Of a stretch of 64,000 nucleotides of DNA, positions 7,286-14,701 are shown piece by piece. The translations under genes were made by a program, and so were the position numbers. Each line of letters starts with the position of its first letter. Position 1 is the stretch's first letter. The DNA lies in the NCBI GenBank assembly GCA_963745915.1, contig CAVUZA010000002.1, forward strand, positions 434,001-498,000. Reading direction: 5' to 3'. Source of the stretch: VRUE01 sp963745915 (lineage in GTDB: Bacteria > Actinomycetota > Thermoleophilia > Solirubrobacterales > 70-9). A model generated the notes under the pieces. That model was not told the DNA's origin. It saw only the letters and a list, made by a program, of their open reading frames with translations, and made no database searches.

Positions 7286-7891
7286 CTATCGCGGCTCGAG
7301 TCCATCGCAGATCGTCGCCACCAGCAAGGTCTTTGCCTGGTCGTAGTCGGCGTCGGTGGCCGGGATGACCTCGAAGATCCAGCCGGAGAGCAGCTGCTCG
7401 ACCGCGCCGTAGAAGGACATCGAGGCGAAGGTGGGGTCGATGTCGCGGCGGAAGACGCCCGCCTCCTGGCCCTCGGCGACGATCCTGGCGATCGAGTCGT
7501 AGGCGCTGCGGATCTCCGGCAGGTGGGTGCGGCCGAAGGAGTTGGCGGCGCGGGTGACCTCGACGATGATCACCTTCATCAGCTCCGGGTCGTGGCGGTA
7601 GGAGTCGACGATGAAGCCGGCGACGGCTTCCAGCTTGGCGCGCGGCGAGGCGCCTTCGCGGTCGGCCTCCTCGATCGCCGCCAGCAGCAGCGACCAGCGC
7701 TCGCTGAAGAGCTCGTTGAGCACCTCGTCCTTGGACTTGAAGTAGTGGTAGACGAGCCCGTAGGCGACCCCGGCCTCGTCGGCGATGTCCGAAACGCGGG
7801 TCGAGTGGAAGCCCTGGCGGGCGAAGACGCGGATCGCCGCGTCGAGGATCTGGCGCCGCTTGTCGACGGCGGCGGCGGTGGCCTTGGCCAT
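7286..7891 (-). CDS. TetR family transcriptional regulator
   Basis: 201 residues. The N-terminal HTH is standard: KRRQILDAAIRVFARQGFHSTRVSDIADEAGVAYGLVYHYFKSKDEVL. The C-terminal ligand domain has the style of fatty-acid/acyl-CoA responsive regulators, but the ligand cannot be read from sequence. Its ATG overlaps the nitrilase stop (ATGA), so the two are one unit. A 16-base inverted repeat fitting a TetR operator (8751-8766) lies just upstream of that unit, suggesting autoregulation. A related half-site pair at 34172-34185 may be a second target. Confidence 0.9.
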   Translation of the reverse strand: MAKATAAAVDKRRQILDAAIRVFARQGFHSTRVSDIADEAGVAYGLVYHYFKSKDEVLNELFSERWSLLLAAIEEADREGASPRAKLEAVAGFIVDSYRHDPELMKVIIVEVTRAANSFGRTHLPEIRSAYDSIARIVAEGQEAGVFRRDIDPTFASMSFYGAVEQLLSGWIFEVIPATDADYDQAKTLLVATICDGLEPR

Positions 7892-8730
7892 CAGGCGGGG
7901 ACCTCCGTGGGCTCGGGCCAGGCGTAGGCCCGCGGCCGGCGGTTGGCGAGCGCGGGCAGCTGCTCGCGGACGCGGCGCAGGGCGGCGAAGTCGAGCTCGG
8001 CGGCGACGAAGCACTCGGCGTCGGGCGCGGTGGCGAGGACGGTGCCCCAGGGGTCGACGATCGCCGAGCGGCCGTAGGAGTCGAAGTGCGGCGGCGCCTG
8101 GCCGACCTGGTTGGCGGCGAGGACGAAGGCCTGGTTCTCGATCGCGCGGGCGCGCAGCAGCGGCGCCCAGTGGTCGCGGCCGGTGGCGGCGGTGAAGGCC
8201 GAGGGCACGGCGAGGACCCGGGCCCCGCGCAGGGCGAGGATCCGGTACAGCTCGGGGAAGCGCAGGTCGTAGCAGACGCTGAGGCCGACGACGGTGTCGG
8301 TGCCGGGCAGCTGGGCGGCGACGATCTCCTCGCCGGGGGCCTCGTGGGCCGACTCGCGGTAGCTGACACCGCCGGCGTCGACGTCGAACATGTGGATCTT
8401 GCGGTAGGTGGCGAGGTCCTCGCCGCCGGGCCCGATCAGCACCGAGGTGTTGAACGACTTGCCGTCGCCGGCGCCGGCCTCGGCGACGCTGCCGGCGAGC
8501 AGGTGGATGCCGAGCTCCCGCGCCCAGGCGCGGGCGGCGCCGAGGCTGGGACCGTCGAGCGGCTCGGCGCCGGCCAGCAGCTCCTCGCCCGCGGCGAGCA
8601 GGTTCCACTTCTCGGGCAGGGCGACGAGCGCGGCGCCGCCGGCCGCCGCCGCGCGCACCAGGCGCTCGGCGGTCTCGAGGTTGCGGTCCCTGTCCCCTGT
8701 CGAGTTGAGCTGTACTGCGGCTGCGCGCAA
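7891..8730 (-). CDS. Carbon-nitrogen hydrolase (nitrilase superfamily)
   Basis: 279 residues from a TTG at 8730, preceded by GAGGA; a much longer upward extension was rejected because it runs antisense-like through the SDR gene. All three catalytic residues of the superfamily are present: Glu in LVALPEKWN, Lys in ATYRKIHMFD, and Cys in VGLSVCYDLRFPELYR. The closing RRPRAYAW is common in the omega-amidase/Nit branch that hydrolyses amides such as deaminated glutathione or alpha-ketoglutaramate. The substrate is not fixed by sequence. It is followed by the tetR gene with overlap. Confidence 0.88.
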   Translation of the reverse strand: MRAAAVQLNSTGDRDRNLETAERLVRAAAAGGAALVALPEKWNLLAAGEELLAGAEPLDGPSLGAARAWARELGIHLLAGSVAEAGAGDGKSFNTSVLIGPGGEDLATYRKIHMFDVDAGGVSYRESAHEAPGEEIVAAQLPGTDTVVGLSVCYDLRFPELYRILALRGARVLAVPSAFTAATGRDHWAPLLRARAIENQAFVLAANQVGQAPPHFDSYGRSAIVDPWGTVLATAPDAECFVAAELDFAALRRVREQLPALANRRPRAYAWPEPTEVPA

Positions 8731-8750
8731 GCGTGTCCTCGGAAGTTCGG

Positions 8751-8766
8751 TTGACTGACCAGTCAA
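8751..8766. promoter_or_regulatory. TetR-type operator upstream of the nitrilase-tetR unit
   Basis: TTGACTGACCAGTCAA is a 16-base inverted repeat (seven complementary pairs around a two-base centre). It ends 20 bases upstream of the nitrilase TTG on the minus strand, where a promoter would lie. The same half-site TGACTG..CAGTCA recurs at 34172-34185. Confidence 0.65.
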
Positions 8767-8801
8767 TCGGTCTGCGGGCAGTATAGGCGCGGGCGGGCGG
8801 C

Positions 8802-9644
8802 TCAGCCGCGCATCTCGCGGGCAACGAGGCGGTCGAAGAGGCGGTCCGGCATCAGGCGGCGGACGCGCGTCTGCAGGCGCGCGTCGCGGCCGACCAGGTA
8901 GCGGGTGCGGGGACGGCGGGCGGTGAGCGCGTGCTCGACCGCCTCGGCGACCTTCTCCGGCGCGATGCCGCGTTCGGCGGTGCGCTGGGCGGCGGCGAGG
9001 AAGCGCTCGAGTTGCTCGCCGTAGAGCTCCCGCTGGCGGGCGGGCGCCCGTGCCCACATCTCCTCGGCGGCCTTCTCGCCGCGCTCCCAGATCGGCGTGT
9101 CGATCGAGCCGGGCTCGATCAGCGCCACCTCGAGCCCCCAGGGGCGAAGCTCCTGGCGCAGGCTGTCGGCGATCGCCTCGAGGGCGAACTTGGAGACGTG
9201 GTAGGGGGCGCCGAAGGGCAGCGCGACGCGGCCCCCCATCGACCCCATGAAGACGATCCGCCCCCCGGCGGCGCGGATCAGCGGCAGCATCGCCTGGGTG
9301 ACCGCGACCTGGGCGGTGACGTTGACCTCTACCTGGCGGCGGAAGTCGTCGAGCGCGATCGTCTCCAGCGGCGCCATCACGCCGATCCCGGCGTTGTTGA
9401 GGAGGCCGTCGAGGCCGGCCTCCCCCGTCGCCTCGCCGATCCGCTCGGCGGCGGCGGCGATCGCCTCCGCCTCGGTCACGTCGAGGATCAGCGGCTCGAG
9501 CCGCTCCGAGCCGGCCTCGCGCAGCGCCGCGGCGTCGTCGTCCCTGCGCACCCCGGCGAAGACCCGCCAGCCGCCCCGGTCCAGCCGCAGCGCCGCAGCC
9601 CGCCCGATCCCCGTCGAAGCCCCGGTAATCAACACCGTCCGCAC
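8802..9644 (-). CDS. Short-chain dehydrogenase/reductase
   Basis: 280 residues from a GTG at 9644. The NAD(P)-binding TGASTGIGRAAALRL near residue 8, the NNAG motif (LLNNAGIG near residue 83), and the active site with Ser (FMGSMGG) and YHVSK (APYHVSKFAL near residue 155) are all present, so it should be catalytically complete. The long basic C-terminus (RRPRTRYLVGRDARLQTRVRRL) resembles the retinol/steroid-dehydrogenase-like SDR branch. Substrate unknown. It lies directly upstream of the nitrilase unit, 71 bases apart, with the TetR operator in between. Confidence 0.88.
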   Translation of the reverse strand: MRTVLITGASTGIGRAAALRLDRGGWRVFAGVRRDDDAAALREAGSERLEPLILDVTEAEAIAAAAERIGEATGEAGLDGLLNNAGIGVMAPLETIALDDFRRQVEVNVTAQVAVTQAMLPLIRAAGGRIVFMGSMGGRVALPFGAPYHVSKFALEAIADSLRQELRPWGLEVALIEPGSIDTPIWERGEKAAEEMWARAPARQRELYGEQLERFLAAAQRTAERGIAPEKVAEAVEHALTARRPRTRYLVGRDARLQTRVRRLMPDRLFDRLVAREMRG

Positions 9645-9658
9645 CCACCAAGGCTACA

Positions 9659-9701
9659 GCGGTCGTATTTGTTCCCGCCATCCGGAGCCAAGTACGACCG
9701 C
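9659..9701. repeat. Degenerate palindrome, first of a tandem pair
   Basis: Outer arms 9659-9671 and 9689-9701 (GCGGTCGTATTTG with its complement) match with one mismatch. The inner part has decayed. The left half, GTCGTATTTGTTCCCGCCAT, is nearly the same as that of the palindrome at 9733-9769, so the two are copies of one element. Confidence 0.7.
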
Positions 9702-9732
9702 AAACGCATCCCGGAGCCGCGGGGGCGTTGAT

Positions 9733-9769
9733 GTCGTACTTGTTCCCGCCATGCGGGAACAAGTACGAC
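9733..9769. repeat. Perfect 17-bp inverted repeat, second of a tandem pair
   Basis: Arms GTCGTACTTGTTCCCGC and its exact complement flank a three-base centre (CAT). The element lies in the gap between the SDR start and the small ORF at 9993, about 30 bases after its degenerate partner. No T run follows on either strand. Confidence 0.8.
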
Positions 9770-9992
9770 CGCTGGCGCCACCGACGCCGCGATCTCCCTG
9801 CAGACGATCGAAGACGAGCGCGCGGCGCTGATCCCCAGCTGTAGGCGCCGCCCAGGTGGCACCCGTTCGCAACGTTTACGCGGGTGATGTTTTGTATGCT
9901 ACCCAGCAGGTGGCAGCGCACTGTCTGCAGACCGCTCTCCCCTCATCGGCCCGGCATACCGAGGGTTTGTCCCCGAAGAGAAAGGAGGACGG

Positions 9993-10058
9993 ATGCAAGG
10001 TCCAGATGCGCTCTACCTATTGCTGATCTGGATGATCGTCCAGACGCTGAGGCGATAG
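9993..10058 (+). CDS. 21-residue small ORF with consensus ribosome site
   Basis: ATG at 9993, seven bases after AAAGGAGG, a near-perfect Shine-Dalgarno that is stronger than that of most genes in the window. It encodes M-Q-G-P-D-A-L-Y-L-L-L-I-W-M-I-V-Q-T-L-R-R and stops at 10058. The hydrophobic middle and the basic end fit a single-span membrane peptide. Two hairpins follow at 10066 and 10107, as expected of a short independent transcript. A part of its sequence is repeated at 10139-10163. Too short for family comparison. Confidence 0.55.
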   Translation: MQGPDALYLLLIWMIVQTLRR

Positions 10059-10065
10059 GGCCACC

Positions 10066-10097
10066 GGCCCCGGCGTCGCTGATCCGGCGTCGGGGCC
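10066..10097. terminator. GC-rich hairpin after the small ORF
   Basis: GGCCCCGGCGTCG and CGGCGTCGGGGCC form a 13-pair stem in RNA (two G-U pairs) around a six-base loop, eight bases after the stop of the small ORF. No clear T run follows, so it may act with the second hairpin. Confidence 0.5.
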
Positions 10098-10106
10098 ATC
10101 CATGCA

Positions 10107-10131
10107 GAAGGCCCGCACTCGGCGGGCCTTC
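10107..10131. terminator. Second hairpin after the small ORF
   Basis: GAAGGCCCGC and GCGGGCCTTC are exact complements with a five-base loop (ACTCG). On the plus strand the stem ends in CCTTC, a weak pyrimidine tail. It is likely a terminator for the small ORF and possibly also for merR reading the other way. Confidence 0.55.
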
Positions 10132-10138
10132 AAGAGAG

Positions 10139-10163
10139 CCAGAGGCCCTCTACCTATTGCTGG
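10139..10163 (+). repeat. Partial repeat of the small-ORF coding sequence
   Basis: The block ending CTCTACCTATTGCTGG repeats bases 10002-10025 with three differences and in the same reading sense (codons for E-A-L-Y-L-L-L against D-A-L-Y-L-L-L). There is no start codon in frame nearby; the frame ends at TAG 10190-10192, next to the merR stop. Confidence 0.6.
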
Positions 10164-10188
10164 CGCAATTATACCCACCCGGATTCGG

Positions 10189-10935
10189 CTAGCCGCGGCG
10201 GGCGCGGTGGCGCTCGAGCTCGGCGACGAGGAGCTTGGTGTGGAGGGCGGCGATCAGGTCCTGGAGGGGCTGGGCGCCGGCTTCGAGCATCTCGACCACG
10301 CGCTCGGGCGGGACTTCCTCGGCGAGGCGGTCGATCACCATCTCGACCTCCTCGCTGACCAGCTCTTCGAGCGCGGTGCGGTAGCGGACGGTGTCGTAGA
10401 CGGTGAAGCCGATCTGCTCGTCGTAGCCGCCGGCGCGGAAGCGGCTGATCGCCTCGATGATCTTCACGTCGGAGGGCGAGTAGCCGCGCGTGTTGGGGCT
10501 GAGGATCTGCAGCTTCTCGAGCCGGTCGAGCACCTCCTTGGGCACGCCGTAGCGCTCGCGGGCCTCGGCGGCGCTGGTCCGGGTGCGCTCGGCGGAGAGG
10601 GCGCGGTCGAGGATGCGGTCCTCGAGCTCGACCAGGGCGCGGGCCCGCTCGGGGTCCTCGTCGAGCACCGACTTGATCGCCTTCAGCGGCATGAAGCGCT
10701 CCTCCTGCAGCTGCTTGATCAGCTTGATCCGGTCGACGAACTCGGGCGGGTAGTAGGCCATGTTGCGGCTGGTCTTGACCGGCTCGGGCAGCAGGCCCTC
10801 GCGCAGGTAGTGCTTGACCGTCGGCACCGGCACCCCCGAGGCCGCGGCCAGCTCCCCCACCCGCAACAGGTCCCCCTCCCGCCGACGGGCCTGAAACGGG
10901 CCTATATCTCCCGTTTTAGTCCCGTCGGCGGTCAT
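10189..10935 (-). CDS. MerR family transcriptional regulator with palindrome-encoded N-terminus
   Basis: 248 residues from ATG 10935, which overlaps the CaiB stop (ATGA). The MerR HTH begins only at about residue 25 (LLRVGELAAASGVPVPTVKH), with a following YLREGLLPEPVKTSRNMAYY wing. Relatives normally start at this point. The extra residues 3-18 are encoded by a 49-bp palindrome. A TTG at the LRVGEL position, with GGAGGGGG before it, is an alternative start that would leave the palindrome untranslated. The long C-terminal effector region is helical. It is likely to regulate the CaiB/BKACE/enoyl-CoA hydratase genes upstream. Confidence 0.85.
   Translation of the reverse strand: MTADGTKTGDIGPFQARRREGDLLRVGELAAASGVPVPTVKHYLREGLLPEPVKTSRNMAYYPPEFVDRIKLIKQLQEERFMPLKAIKSVLDEDPERARALVELEDRILDRALSAERTRTSAAEARERYGVPKEVLDRLEKLQILSPNTRGYSPSDVKIIEAISRFRAGGYDEQIGFTVYDTVRYRTALEELVSEEVEMVIDRLAEEVPPERVVEMLEAGAQPLQDLIAALHTKLLVAELERHRARRG
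10881..10929. repeat. 49-bp palindromic element at the start of merR
   Basis: Ends GCCGACGGGCC and CCCGTCGGC are the same as in the 49-bp elements of glpK and bioD, and the length is identical. The left 20 bases pair with the right 20 with two mismatches around a nine-base centre. It begins two codons after the merR ATG. Confidence 0.85.
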
Positions 10936-12128
10936 GCGGCGGCGCCGGAGTCCCTCATCGCGGCGATCTGCTCGGCGCTGTAGCCGGCCTCGGCGAGGGC
11001 CTCGTCGGTGTGCTCGCCGAAGGCGGGGGCCGGGCGGGTCGGGTCGGCGGGGGTGCGGCTCAGCTTCACCGGCGGGCCGAGCTGGCGCACCGTGCCCAGC
11101 CCCGGCTGCTCGACCTCGGCGATCATCGCGCGGGCGCGGATCAGCTCGGAGTCGAGCGCCTCGCCGAGGTCGAGCACCGGCTCGATGCAGCAGTCGTGCT
11201 CGTCGTTGAACGCCTGCCACTCGGCCCGGGTGCGGGCACGGAAGACCTCGGCGACCTGGCGCCAGGCGTCGGAGCCCGGCGCCTCGAACTGGAACTCGAC
11301 CAGGTCCGGGCGCTCGACCCCGTTGCAGAAGGCGGCCCAGAACTTCGGCTCGAGGGCGCCGCAGGTGACCCAGCCGTCGCTCGCCTCGTAGGGCAGGTAG
11401 CAGAGCAGGCCGCCGGCGAGCTGCTGCTCGCCGCGGGCCGGCACCTCGCCGTCGCAGAAGTAGCGGCCGGCGACCATCGCCAGCCAGGAGAGGGCGCCGT
11501 CTGCCATCGAGACGTCGACCAGCTGCCCTTCGCCGGAGTGGCGGCGCTCGTGCAGGGCGGCGAGGACGCCGAAGGCGGCCATCAGGGCGCCGCCGCCGAG
11601 GTCGGCGATCTGGCCGCCGGACTGCACCGGCGGCCCGTCCTTGGCCCCGGTCAGGCCGAGCAGCCCGACCAGGCCGAGGTAGTTCATGTCGTGGCCGGCG
11701 CGCTGCGCGTAGGGGCCGTCCTGGCCGTAGCCGGTGATCGCGCAGTAGACGAGGCCGGGGTTGGCCTCGCGCATCCGCTCGTAGCCGACGCCGAGCTTGT
11801 CGAGCACGCCGGGGCGGAAGCCGTCGAGCACCACGTCGTGGCCTTCGACCAGCCGCAGCAGCGCCTCCCGCCCGGCCTCCTGCTTGAGGTCGAGCCGCAG
11901 CGAGCGCTTGCCGCGGTTGAGCGAGAGGTAGAGCGCCGACCGAGTCCCCAGCTCCTGCTGCTCCTCGGTCCCGTAATACGGCGGCGCCCAGCGGATGTAG
12001 TCCCCCATCCCCGTGTCCTCGACCTTGAGCACCTCGGCGCCGAGGTCAGCGAGCAGCAGCGAGCAGAAGCCGCCGGGCAGGAGGCGGGTGAGGTCGAGGA
12101 TCTTGATGTCGTGGAGGGGGGCCGTCAT
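10932..12128 (-). CDS. CaiB/BaiF family CoA-transferase
   Basis: 398 residues, typical of family III CoA-transferases and alpha-methylacyl-CoA racemases. Signature segments: DLTRLLPGGFCSLLLADLGAEVLKVE at the start, NRGKRSLRLDLK, DVVLDGFRPGVLDKLG, LVYCAITGYGQDGPYAQRAGHDMNY (region holding the catalytic aspartate), and QLVDVSMADGALSW. It either moves CoA between acids or inverts the 2-methyl centre of branched acyl-CoAs. Neighbours (enoyl-CoA hydratase, carboxyltransferase, acyl-CoA dehydrogenase) point to branched-chain acyl-CoA breakdown. It overlaps merR by four bases. Confidence 0.9.
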   Translation of the reverse strand: MTAPLHDIKILDLTRLLPGGFCSLLLADLGAEVLKVEDTGMGDYIRWAPPYYGTEEQQELGTRSALYLSLNRGKRSLRLDLKQEAGREALLRLVEGHDVVLDGFRPGVLDKLGVGYERMREANPGLVYCAITGYGQDGPYAQRAGHDMNYLGLVGLLGLTGAKDGPPVQSGGQIADLGGGALMAAFGVLAALHERRHSGEGQLVDVSMADGALSWLAMVAGRYFCDGEVPARGEQQLAGGLLCYLPYEASDGWVTCGALEPKFWAAFCNGVERPDLVEFQFEAPGSDAWRQVAEVFRARTRAEWQAFNDEHDCCIEPVLDLGEALDSELIRARAMIAEVEQPGLGTVRQLGPPVKLSRTPADPTRPAPAFGEHTDEALAEAGYSAEQIAAMRDSGAAA

Positions 12129-12145
12129 GCGGTCGGCCCCTGGTC

Positions 12146-12176
12146 GAATTTAGTCGCAGGGCCCGCGACCAAATTC
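12146..12176. repeat. Inverted repeat between the BKACE and CaiB genes
   Basis: GAATTTAGTCGC and GCGACCAAATTC pair with one mismatch around AGGGCCC. It lies in the 84-base gap of what is otherwise one gene run on the minus strand, 18 bases before the CaiB start. It may attenuate or stabilise the message, or be another scattered palindrome. Confidence 0.6.
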
Positions 12177-12212
12177 ACGCGAGGGAGGGTCGCTCCCCTG
12201 GGCTCCCCGCCC

Positions 12213-13112
12213 CTACGCCGCAGCCGACCGCTCACGCCTCGGCACCCCAAGCAACTCCCGCGCCTCGGCAACGCTGGCAACCTGCCGCCCCACGTCTTCG
12301 GCCATCTGCCGCGCCTTGGCGATCAGGTCGCCGTTGGAGCGGCACATCTCGCCGCTGGGCAGGTAGAGGTTGTCCTCGACCCCGGCGCGGACGTTGCCGC
12401 CGTGGACCAGGGAAGCGCCGAGCAGCTTCCACTGGTCGCGGGAGATGCCGATCACCTGCCACTGGTTCGGTCCCTCCGCCCCGCCCGGGATCTGCTCGGA
12501 CATCAGGGCGACGTTGCGGGCGCTGGGCCGGATGCCGCCGTTGACCCCCATCACCAGGGAGATCTGCAGCGGGGTGCGGTCGAGCAGGCCCATGTCGATC
12601 AGCGGGTCGAGGTTGGCGACGTGGCCGGCGTCGAAGCACTCGTGCTCGGGCTTGATCCCCAGCTCGCGCATCGCGGTGAGGAACTCGATGATCGTGTCGA
12701 AGCTGTTCTCGAAGACCGCCTTGAAGACGAAGTCCTTGCGCCGGGAGCTGTACTTGGCGTAGTTCATCGAGCTCATGTTGAGCGCGGCGACGTCGGGCTT
12801 CAGCGCCCGCAGGTAGGCGATCCGCTTCTCGATCGGGATGCCGACCGCGCCGGTCGAGTAGTTGACGATCACGTCGCCGACCTCGGCCAGGATCGCCTCG
12901 GTGATCGCCTGGAAGTCCTCGACCTCGTAGGAGGGCGTGCCGTCCGGCCGGCGGGCGTGGATGTGGATCTGCGAGGCGCCCTCGTCGACCGCCCGCCGCG
13001 CCTCGGCCGCGTACTCCTCGGGCGTGTAGGGGATCGCCGGGCACTGGTCGCGGTTGGCGACCACGCCGCTGATCGAGCAGCTGATCACCACCGGGTCGTC
13101 GAAGGAGCTCAT
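12213..13112 (-). CDS. BKACE family beta-keto acid cleavage enzyme (DUF849)
   Basis: 299 residues. The fold is that of 3-keto-5-aminohexanoate cleavage enzymes, which split a beta-keto acid with acetyl-CoA. Visible motifs are VVISCSISGVVANRDQCPAIP at the start, GASQIHIHARRPDGTPS (zinc histidines), VIVNYSTGAVGI, KPEHECFDAGHVANL, and LVHGGNVRAGVEDNLYLPSG near the end with the substrate-binding region. The exact substrate is not known. It overlaps the carboxyltransferase stop by four bases, so it belongs to the acyl-CoA operon. Confidence 0.9.
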   Translation of the reverse strand: MSSFDDPVVISCSISGVVANRDQCPAIPYTPEEYAAEARRAVDEGASQIHIHARRPDGTPSYEVEDFQAITEAILAEVGDVIVNYSTGAVGIPIEKRIAYLRALKPDVAALNMSSMNYAKYSSRRKDFVFKAVFENSFDTIIEFLTAMRELGIKPEHECFDAGHVANLDPLIDMGLLDRTPLQISLVMGVNGGIRPSARNVALMSEQIPGGAEGPNQWQVIGISRDQWKLLGASLVHGGNVRAGVEDNLYLPSGEMCRSNGDLIAKARQMAEDVGRQVASVAEARELLGVPRRERSAAA

Positions 13113-14701
13113 ACCGGCATCACCCCGTGGCGCTTGCGCGGCTTCTCGACGTGCTTGTCCCGCGCCATCTTCAGCGCGCCGGCGATCGTCGCCCGGGTCT
13201 CGCGCGGGTCGATCACGTCGTCGATCACCGCGTTGCCGGCGGCGATGTAGGGATCGATCTGCTCGCGCACCGCGTTCAGCATCGACTCGCGGGTCGCCTC
13301 GGGATCGTCGGAGGCCTCGATCATCGAGCGGCCGATGATGTTGACCGCGCCCTCGGCGCCCATCACCGAGATCTCGGCCCCCGGCCAGGCGACGATCAGG
13401 TCGGGCTCATACGCCTTGCCGCACATCACGTAGTAGCCGGCGCCGTAGGCCTTGCGCACGATCACGGTCACCTTCGGCACCGTGGCGCGGCTGACCGCGT
13501 AGAGCATCTTCGCCCCGTGGCGGATGATCCCGGCGTGCTCGACCTTGGCGCCGACCATGAAGCCGGGCACGTCCTGGAGGAAGACGAGCGGGATGTTGAA
13601 GGCGTCGCAGAGGTTGATGAAGCGCGCCGCCTTGTCGGCCGAGTCGTTGTCGAGGATGCCGGCCAGCTGCTTGGGCTGGTTGGCGACGATCCCCGCCGGC
13701 TGGCCGCCGAAGCGGGCGAAGCAGGTGATCAGCGTCTTGGCGAACTTCGGCTTCAGGTCGAAGTGCTCGCCGTCGTCGACGATCTCGGCGATCACGTCGT
13801 ACATGTCGTAGGGCTTGCGCGAGGAGTCGGGGACGATCTCCATCAGCTTCTCGGAGGCGCGCTCGACCGGGTCGGCGCTCTCGCGCAGGGGCGGCTTCTC
13901 TTCCCAGTTGGAGGGGAAGTAGGAGAGGTAGGCCTTGATCGCGGCGATGCACTCCTCGTCGTCCTTCACCTCCAGGTCCCCCACCCCCGACTTGCGGCAG
14001 TGGACCTTGGCGCCGCCGAGGTCCTCCATCGAGATGTCCTCGCCGGTGACCGCCTTGGTCAGGTGCGGGCCGGCGAGCGCCATCGCGCCCTGGCCGGAGA
14101 CCATCGGCACGAAGTCGGCGAGCGCCGGGATGTAAGCGGTGCCGGCGGCGCAGGGCCCCATCATCGCCGCCACCATCGGGATCACGCCCGACATCTCGAC
14201 CTCCTCGCGGAAGAGGTGGCCGGAGCCGGCGAAGAGCGAGCCGGCGGCCTCCTGGATGCGGGCGCCGGCCGAGTCGAGCAGCCAGATGAACGGCATCCGC
14301 TTGGAGAGGGCCATCTCACGCAGGCGGGTGACCTTGAGCTCGCCGGTCATCCCCATCGAGCCGGCCATCACGGTGAAGTCGTAGGCGGCGATGCAGCAGG
14401 GCCGGCCGTCGACGTCGCCCCAGCCGGTGATCACGCCGTCGGCCGGCGCCTCCTTGCCCTCCATCGCCCGCTGGGCGAAGTGGGGGCGGCCGTGGATGCC
14501 CATCTCGACGAAGCTGCCCTCGTCGGTGAGCAGGGCGATCCGCTCGCGGGCGGTCAGCTTGCCGCGCTCGTGCTGCTTGGCGATCTTCTCCTCGCCGCCG
14601 CCGAGCATCGCCTTCTCGCGCCGCTCGTGCAGCTGCTCGGTCAGCTCGCCGAGCGGCGCGGTGCCCGGCAGCAGGTGCTTGGTCTCCTGGTCGGTCGCCA
14701 C
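13109..14701 (-). CDS. Acyl-CoA carboxylase, carboxyltransferase (beta) subunit
   Basis: 530 residues from a GTG at 14701 that shares one base with the upstream stop. It is a two-lobe crotonase-fold carboxyltransferase of the propionyl/methylcrotonyl-CoA type: RGKLTARERIALLTDEGSF, then MTGELKVTRLREMAL, LLDSAGARIQEAAGSLFAGSG in lobe one; KTLITCFARFGGQPAGIVANQP, FLQDVPGFMVGAKVEHAGIIRHGAKMLYA, KAYGAGYYVMCGKAY in lobe two. It moves a carboxyl group from biotin to an acyl-CoA. A biotin carboxylase is not in the window; a stand-alone carrier protein is at 43547. Confidence 0.92.
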   Translation of the reverse strand: MATDQETKHLLPGTAPLGELTEQLHERREKAMLGGGEEKIAKQHERGKLTARERIALLTDEGSFVEMGIHGRPHFAQRAMEGKEAPADGVITGWGDVDGRPCCIAAYDFTVMAGSMGMTGELKVTRLREMALSKRMPFIWLLDSAGARIQEAAGSLFAGSGHLFREEVEMSGVIPMVAAMMGPCAAGTAYIPALADFVPMVSGQGAMALAGPHLTKAVTGEDISMEDLGGAKVHCRKSGVGDLEVKDDEECIAAIKAYLSYFPSNWEEKPPLRESADPVERASEKLMEIVPDSSRKPYDMYDVIAEIVDDGEHFDLKPKFAKTLITCFARFGGQPAGIVANQPKQLAGILDNDSADKAARFINLCDAFNIPLVFLQDVPGFMVGAKVEHAGIIRHGAKMLYAVSRATVPKVTVIVRKAYGAGYYVMCGKAYEPDLIVAWPGAEISVMGAEGAVNIIGRSMIEASDDPEATRESMLNAVREQIDPYIAAGNAVIDDVIDPRETRATIAGALKMARDKHVEKPRKRHGVMPV

